A stretch of 64,000 bases of DNA. Source: Streptomyces buecherae (GTDB lineage Bacteria; Actinomycetota; Actinomycetes; Streptomycetales; Streptomycetaceae). Under the pieces are notes generated by a model. That model was not told where the DNA came from, did no database searches, and saw only the letters and a list, made by a program, of their open reading frames with translations. A program made the position numbers and the translations under genes. Location of the stretch: contig NZ_CP060404.1 in NCBI RefSeq assembly GCF_014295035.1, positions 600,001-664,000 on the forward strand, read 5' to 3'. Positions within the stretch are counted from its first letter, which is position 1, and every line of letters begins with the position of its first letter. Positions 61,606 to 64,000 of this stretch are shown here, piece by piece.

Positions 61606-61626
61606 GGTTACGTTTGGTGCGTAACC
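61606..61626. promoter_or_regulatory. 21-bp inverted repeat before VOC gene
   Basis: GGTTACG (61606-61612), a seven-base spacer, then CGTAACC (61620-61626): perfect arms. It is 15 bases upstream of the VOC start, so it is a repressor operator or a leader hairpin. Confidence 0.5.
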
Positions 61627-61653
61627 CCACCGTAGGGAAGTAGCGGGAGCCTC

Positions 61654-61674
61654 ACAAAAGGCACATTGATGTGC
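61654..61674. promoter_or_regulatory. HxlR-type operator, VOC promoter side
   Basis: Contains ACAAAAGGCACAT, the exact inverse of the 13-bp block at 62359-62371, and a perfect palindrome GCACATTGATGTGC (61661-61674). Located 63 bases upstream of the VOC gene. Confidence 0.6.
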
Positions 61675-61909
61675 GCGAGGCACACCGCTGGCCGTATCCC
61701 CGGCCGCGACCGTGCCGCCGCTCCGCCGCCGCGCGACCGGCGGGCATCTCACGTCCGGGGTCGTCGAACTGCTCGACCGCCACGGCTTGTTCGGCGAGGT
61801 GAGGCGATGCGCGGAACCCCCTCGCGAGGGGACATGGCGAGGGCACGGACCGGTTGAGGTCCGCGCCCCGAGAGGCGCTCACTTTCCGCGATCGCGAAGC
61901 GTGAACCCT

Positions 61910-62329
61910 TCAGGGCCGGGCCCCGGAGGGGGCGGTGGCGTCGAGGCGGGAGCGGTTGGCACGGATCTCGTCGTGGTGGTCGGCCACCCAACCGACCAAC
62001 TGCCGGACGATGTCGTGCAGTTCGCCGCCGAGCGGAGCGAGCGCGTACTCCACGCGCGGTGGCACCTCGGCGTAGGCGGTGCGGCTGACCAGTCCGTCGT
62101 CCGCGAGTTGGCGAAGGGTGCGGGTCAGCATGCGCTGGGAGATGCCCGGGATCTGGCGCCGCAAGTCCGTGTAGCGCATCGGGCCGCTCTCCAGGACGGC
62201 GATGACCAACATGCTCCACTTGTCGCCCACCCGGTCGAGCACCTGGCGGACGAAGTCCATGTGCTCGACGGGGATGCTCGCGCACGGCCCGACCGAAGCC
62301 GCCATCCCCGTATCCACGCTGTCCCGCAT
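61910..62329 (-). CDS. HxlR family transcriptional regulator
   Basis: A 139-residue HxlR (MarR-like) winged-helix regulator. Family motifs are present: CASIPVEHMDFVRQVLDRVGDKWSMLVI, LESGPMRYTDLRRQIPGISQRMLTRTLRQLADDGLV and the wing PPRVEYALAPLGGELHDIV. ATG 62329 is preferred over one at 62383 because it has GAGAGG/GGCGGGG upstream and because the operator at 62351-62371 would otherwise be coding. HxlR proteins commonly act in formaldehyde or aldehyde/quinone responses. Its site occurs before its own gene and, inverted, before the VOC gene; the SDR gene is divergent downstream of it. Confidence 0.88.
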   Translation of the reverse strand: MRDSVDTGMAASVGPCASIPVEHMDFVRQVLDRVGDKWSMLVIAVLESGPMRYTDLRRQIPGISQRMLTRTLRQLADDGLVSRTAYAEVPPRVEYALAPLGGELHDIVRQLVGWVADHHDEIRANRSRLDATAPSGARP

Positions 62330-62813
62330 AGCGCCCCGCCTCTCCCCCACGCACACCGATGTGCCTTTTGTACGGCCTTCCATGCTGTCCCATCATGACG
62401 TGACGAACAATCAGCAGGGATCAGGGGTCAGGCCATGGAGGGTGAGACCTGATCCGAGAACTACGGCCCCCGATAGGGCAGTTGGGCGGTCATCGGCCGG
62501 ATCAGGCCGTGGAGTGATGTGAGCGCAGCGGTCACGTGGAGGCGGCCCACCGCTCGCCCCCCTGACCAACGACCTCCCGGAGGGCCGGAGGCTTCGGGGG
62601 CACCACTCCTTTGCTCGACGTCTCGCGCCCGCCCGGAACGCGACCCACCCGACCGTCCCCGACGCCGACAACCACGCGGCGGCCCGCGGCCCGGACGGCC
62701 GCGCGACACCCGCCGCCCACGACGCCCACGCTCGACCCATCCATCCGATCCACACGCGCCGGGGCGCCCGAACTCCCCACGCCCCGGCGGCCATTACACG
62801 AAGGAGAGCCACT
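62330..62813. other. Divergent region hxlR / SDR
   Basis: About 480 bases with the operator at 62351-62371 near hxlR. The remainder up to the SDR ribosome-binding site (AAGGAGAG, six bases before GTG 62814) is GC-rich with no other clear signal. Confidence 0.45.
62351..62371. promoter_or_regulatory. HxlR-type operator, hxlR promoter
   Basis: GCACACCGATGTGC followed by CTTTTGT. ATGTGCCTTTTGT (62359-62371) is identical to the inverted block at 61654-61666. About 20-40 bases upstream of the hxlR start, so autoregulation is likely. Confidence 0.6.
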
Positions 62814-63494
62814 GTGCCCACTCTCGCCATCGTCGGCGCCGGTCCCGGCATGGGACTGGCCATCGCCCGCACCTTCGGCAGCCGCGGCTTCGACGTCGCC
62901 CTGGTCGCGCGCACCAGGGAGAAGCTGGACACGCTGGTCGCCCAGCTCGGACAGGAAGGCATCACGGCCGCCGCGTTCCCCGCCGACATCCTCGACCGCG
63001 CCTCACTCGTCGATGCCCTGGAAGCCGCCGAGGCCCGCTTCGGCGGCATCGACGTACTGGAGTACTCGCCGGCCCCGCACTCCCCGGTGCCCGGCCTCAC
63101 CCTGGCCGCTCCGTCGGAGGTCACGGTGGAGAACCTGCAACCGATGATCGAGTACGGCTTCTACGGCGCCGTAGCGGCGGCCCGGGTCGTGTTGCCCGCG
63201 ATGCGCGCGGCGGGCGCCGGGACCCTGCTGTTCACCACTGGCGGCGGTTCCGTGGACCCGGTGCCGATGTTCGGCAACGCCAACGCGGCCCAGGCGGCTC
63301 TGCGTAACTGGGTGATCAACCTGAACAAGGAGCTGGCCGGCAGCGGCGTGCACGCCGCCCACGTGGCGATCAACGTCTGGATCGGCGGGGGCGGCCCGGA
63401 AGGCGGCCCGACGGCCACCCCCGAGCAGATCGCCCCCCTGTACTGGGACCTGCACGAACACCGCGACCGCTCCGAGGCCGTCTTCAACGCCTGA
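62814..63494 (+). CDS. Short-chain dehydrogenase-like protein lacking YxxxK
   Basis: A 226-residue Rossmann-fold protein of the SDR superfamily. The nucleotide site GAGPGMGLAIAR is near residue 10, followed by FDVALVARTREKLD (cofactor-specificity loop) and FPADILDRASL. Where classical SDRs have Tyr-x-x-x-Lys, this protein reads MFGNANAAQAALR, with Ala and Gln in the catalytic positions, while TGGGSV keeps a Ser region. It may be an atypical SDR, a regulatory NAD(P)-binding protein or an enzyme using other residues. GTG 62814 has AAGGAGAG six bases upstream. It is divergent from hxlR. Confidence 0.8.
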   Translation: MPTLAIVGAGPGMGLAIARTFGSRGFDVALVARTREKLDTLVAQLGQEGITAAAFPADILDRASLVDALEAAEARFGGIDVLEYSPAPHSPVPGLTLAAPSEVTVENLQPMIEYGFYGAVAAARVVLPAMRAAGAGTLLFTTGGGSVDPVPMFGNANAAQAALRNWVINLNKELAGSGVHAAHVAINVWIGGGGPEGGPTATPEQIAPLYWDLHEHRDRSEAVFNA

Positions 63495-63534
63495 CGGGCC
63501 CCCTCGGGCCTGAACGGAGACCAGTGGACAAGTA

Positions 63535-63568
63535 GTTGACGTGTCATATAGAAAGATGACGCGTCAAC
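63535..63568. promoter_or_regulatory. 34-bp operator-like palindrome before hydrolase
   Basis: GTTGACGTGTCAT (63535-63547) and ATGACGCGTCAAC (63556-63568) are inverted with one mismatch over an eight-base spacer. Seen otherwise, two ten-base boxes TGACGYGTCA lie 20 bases apart on one DNA face. About 40 bases before the hydrolase start. Confidence 0.6.
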
Positions 63569-63609
63569 CAAATGGTTCGTGCGCGCCCGCACTCCTTAAG
63601 GAGATCTCG

Positions 63610-64000
63610 ATGAGCACGTCGCCGAAGGCCGGCCTCGAAGCCCTGCTGACCCCCGAGGAGAGCGTCCTGGTGCTGATCGATCACCAGCCGTACCAGTTCG
63701 CGAACCTGCACAGCCACGAGCCGATGATGGTCACCAACAACGTCGTGGGCCTGGCCAAGGCCGCCAAGGGCTACGGCGTCCCGACGATCCTGACCACGGT
63801 CGTGGAGGAGCGCGGGGGTCTGCTGATCCAGCCGTTGCAGGACGTCTTTCCGGACCAGAAGCCGATCAACAGGACCCTCATCAACACCTGGGAGGACCAG
63901 GTCGTGGTGGACGCCGTGAAGGCCACCGGCCGCAGGAAGCTGATCATCGCCGGCCTGTGGACGGAGATCTGCGTGGCCATGCCCGCCATCCAGGCGGCGG
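63610..64000 (+). CDS. Isochorismatase-family hydrolase, cut by window end
   Basis: The first 130 codons of a cysteine hydrolase of the isochorismatase/YcaC type. Catalytic Asp24 is in LVLIDHQPYQF, and nucleophile Cys121 in GLWTEICVAMPA. The active-site Lys is probably in a middle segment such as KPINRTLINTW. These enzymes hydrolyse amides, vinyl ethers or similar bonds in small molecules. ATG 63610 has AAGGAG six bases upstream. A strong palindrome lies just upstream, so an unlinked or downstream regulator probably controls it. The C-terminus is outside the window. Confidence 0.87.
   Translation, partial: MSTSPKAGLEALLTPEESVLVLIDHQPYQFANLHSHEPMMVTNNVVGLAKAAKGYGVPTILTTVVEERGGLLIQPLQDVFPDQKPINRTLINTWEDQVVVDAVKATGRRKLIIAGLWTEICVAMPAIQAA

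Larger units (their letters stand above)
61592..61909. other. VOC/HxlR intergenic region with operators
   Basis: About 320 bases between the VOC gene start and the HxlR gene end. Holds two operator-like sites close to the VOC start (61606-61626 and 61654-61674). The rest has no recognisable signal. Confidence 0.5.

Noticed and set aside
62411..63124. A 237-codon minus-strand frame over the SDR start
   Set aside because: Ser/Ala/Arg-rich shadow of the SDR gene, which has a strong ribosome-binding site.

Overview
The window is chromosomal DNA of a very GC-rich, differentiating actinomycete, almost certainly Streptomyces or a close relative. The reasons are strong G/C bias at third codon positions, frequent GTG/TTG starts, a complete cvnABCD conservon, an NsdA-like TPR regulator, a SpoIIE/RsbU-type PP2C phosphatase, two Ser/Thr kinases, a DUF397 protein and several start codons lying 6-7 nt behind a TANNNT -10 box (leaderless mRNAs). 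No rRNA, tRNA, CRISPR array, transposase or phage gene was seen.

Layout. 0.2-9 kb: a hypothetical protein, acetoacetate-CoA ligase, a GH31 glucosidase, a secreted VanX-like dipeptidase, a DUF962/Mpo1-like protein and a glycerol-facilitator-type MIP channel. 9-13.1 kb: conservon cvnABCD, with a small membrane protein divergent from it. 14.2-22 kb: a three-gene MukBEF/MksBEF/JetABC-like condensin set (kleisin, MukE-like, 1632-aa SMC-like ATPase), plus a possible 77-aa linker ORF; no JetD/MksG nuclease gene is present. 22-28.6 kb: a 5-oxoproline module (pcp, DUF979, DUF969, a GntR/FCD regulator, pxpABC) tied together by two copies of one palindromic operator. 29-35 kb: carotenoid oxygenase, PadR regulator, and a second, single-chain ATP-dependent 5-oxoprolinase.

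35-39 kb: an overlapping operon of two GT4 glycosyltransferases and a frameshifted SGNH hydrolase. 39-45.7 kb: HEAT-repeat protein, PAS-PP2C phosphatase, NsdA-like regulator and an APH-fold protein. 45.8-53.5 kb: secreted amidase, hypothetical protein, GNAT, DUF397, secreted chorismate mutase, deazaflavin-type reductase and a kinase with nine TPR units. 53.7-59 kb: a 48-aa basic protein, a decayed esterase, a frameshifted AraC regulator, a PPOX protein, and a membrane kinase carrying extracellular hemopexin-like repeats whose last repeat is cut by a frameshift. 59-64 kb: small stress or detoxification units (TetR/ADH, VOC, HxlR/SDR, isochorismatase-like hydrolase cut by the window end), each with recognisable operators.

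How it works together. The clearest functional unit is 22-35 kb. Pcp would release pyroglutamate from peptides, DUF969/DUF979 are candidate 5-oxoproline transporters, and PxpABC and/or the OPLAH-type enzyme would convert it to glutamate under the GntR regulator. The condensin-like set is the best candidate for a poorly described system. All calls come from reading the sequence; no database search or structure prediction was run.
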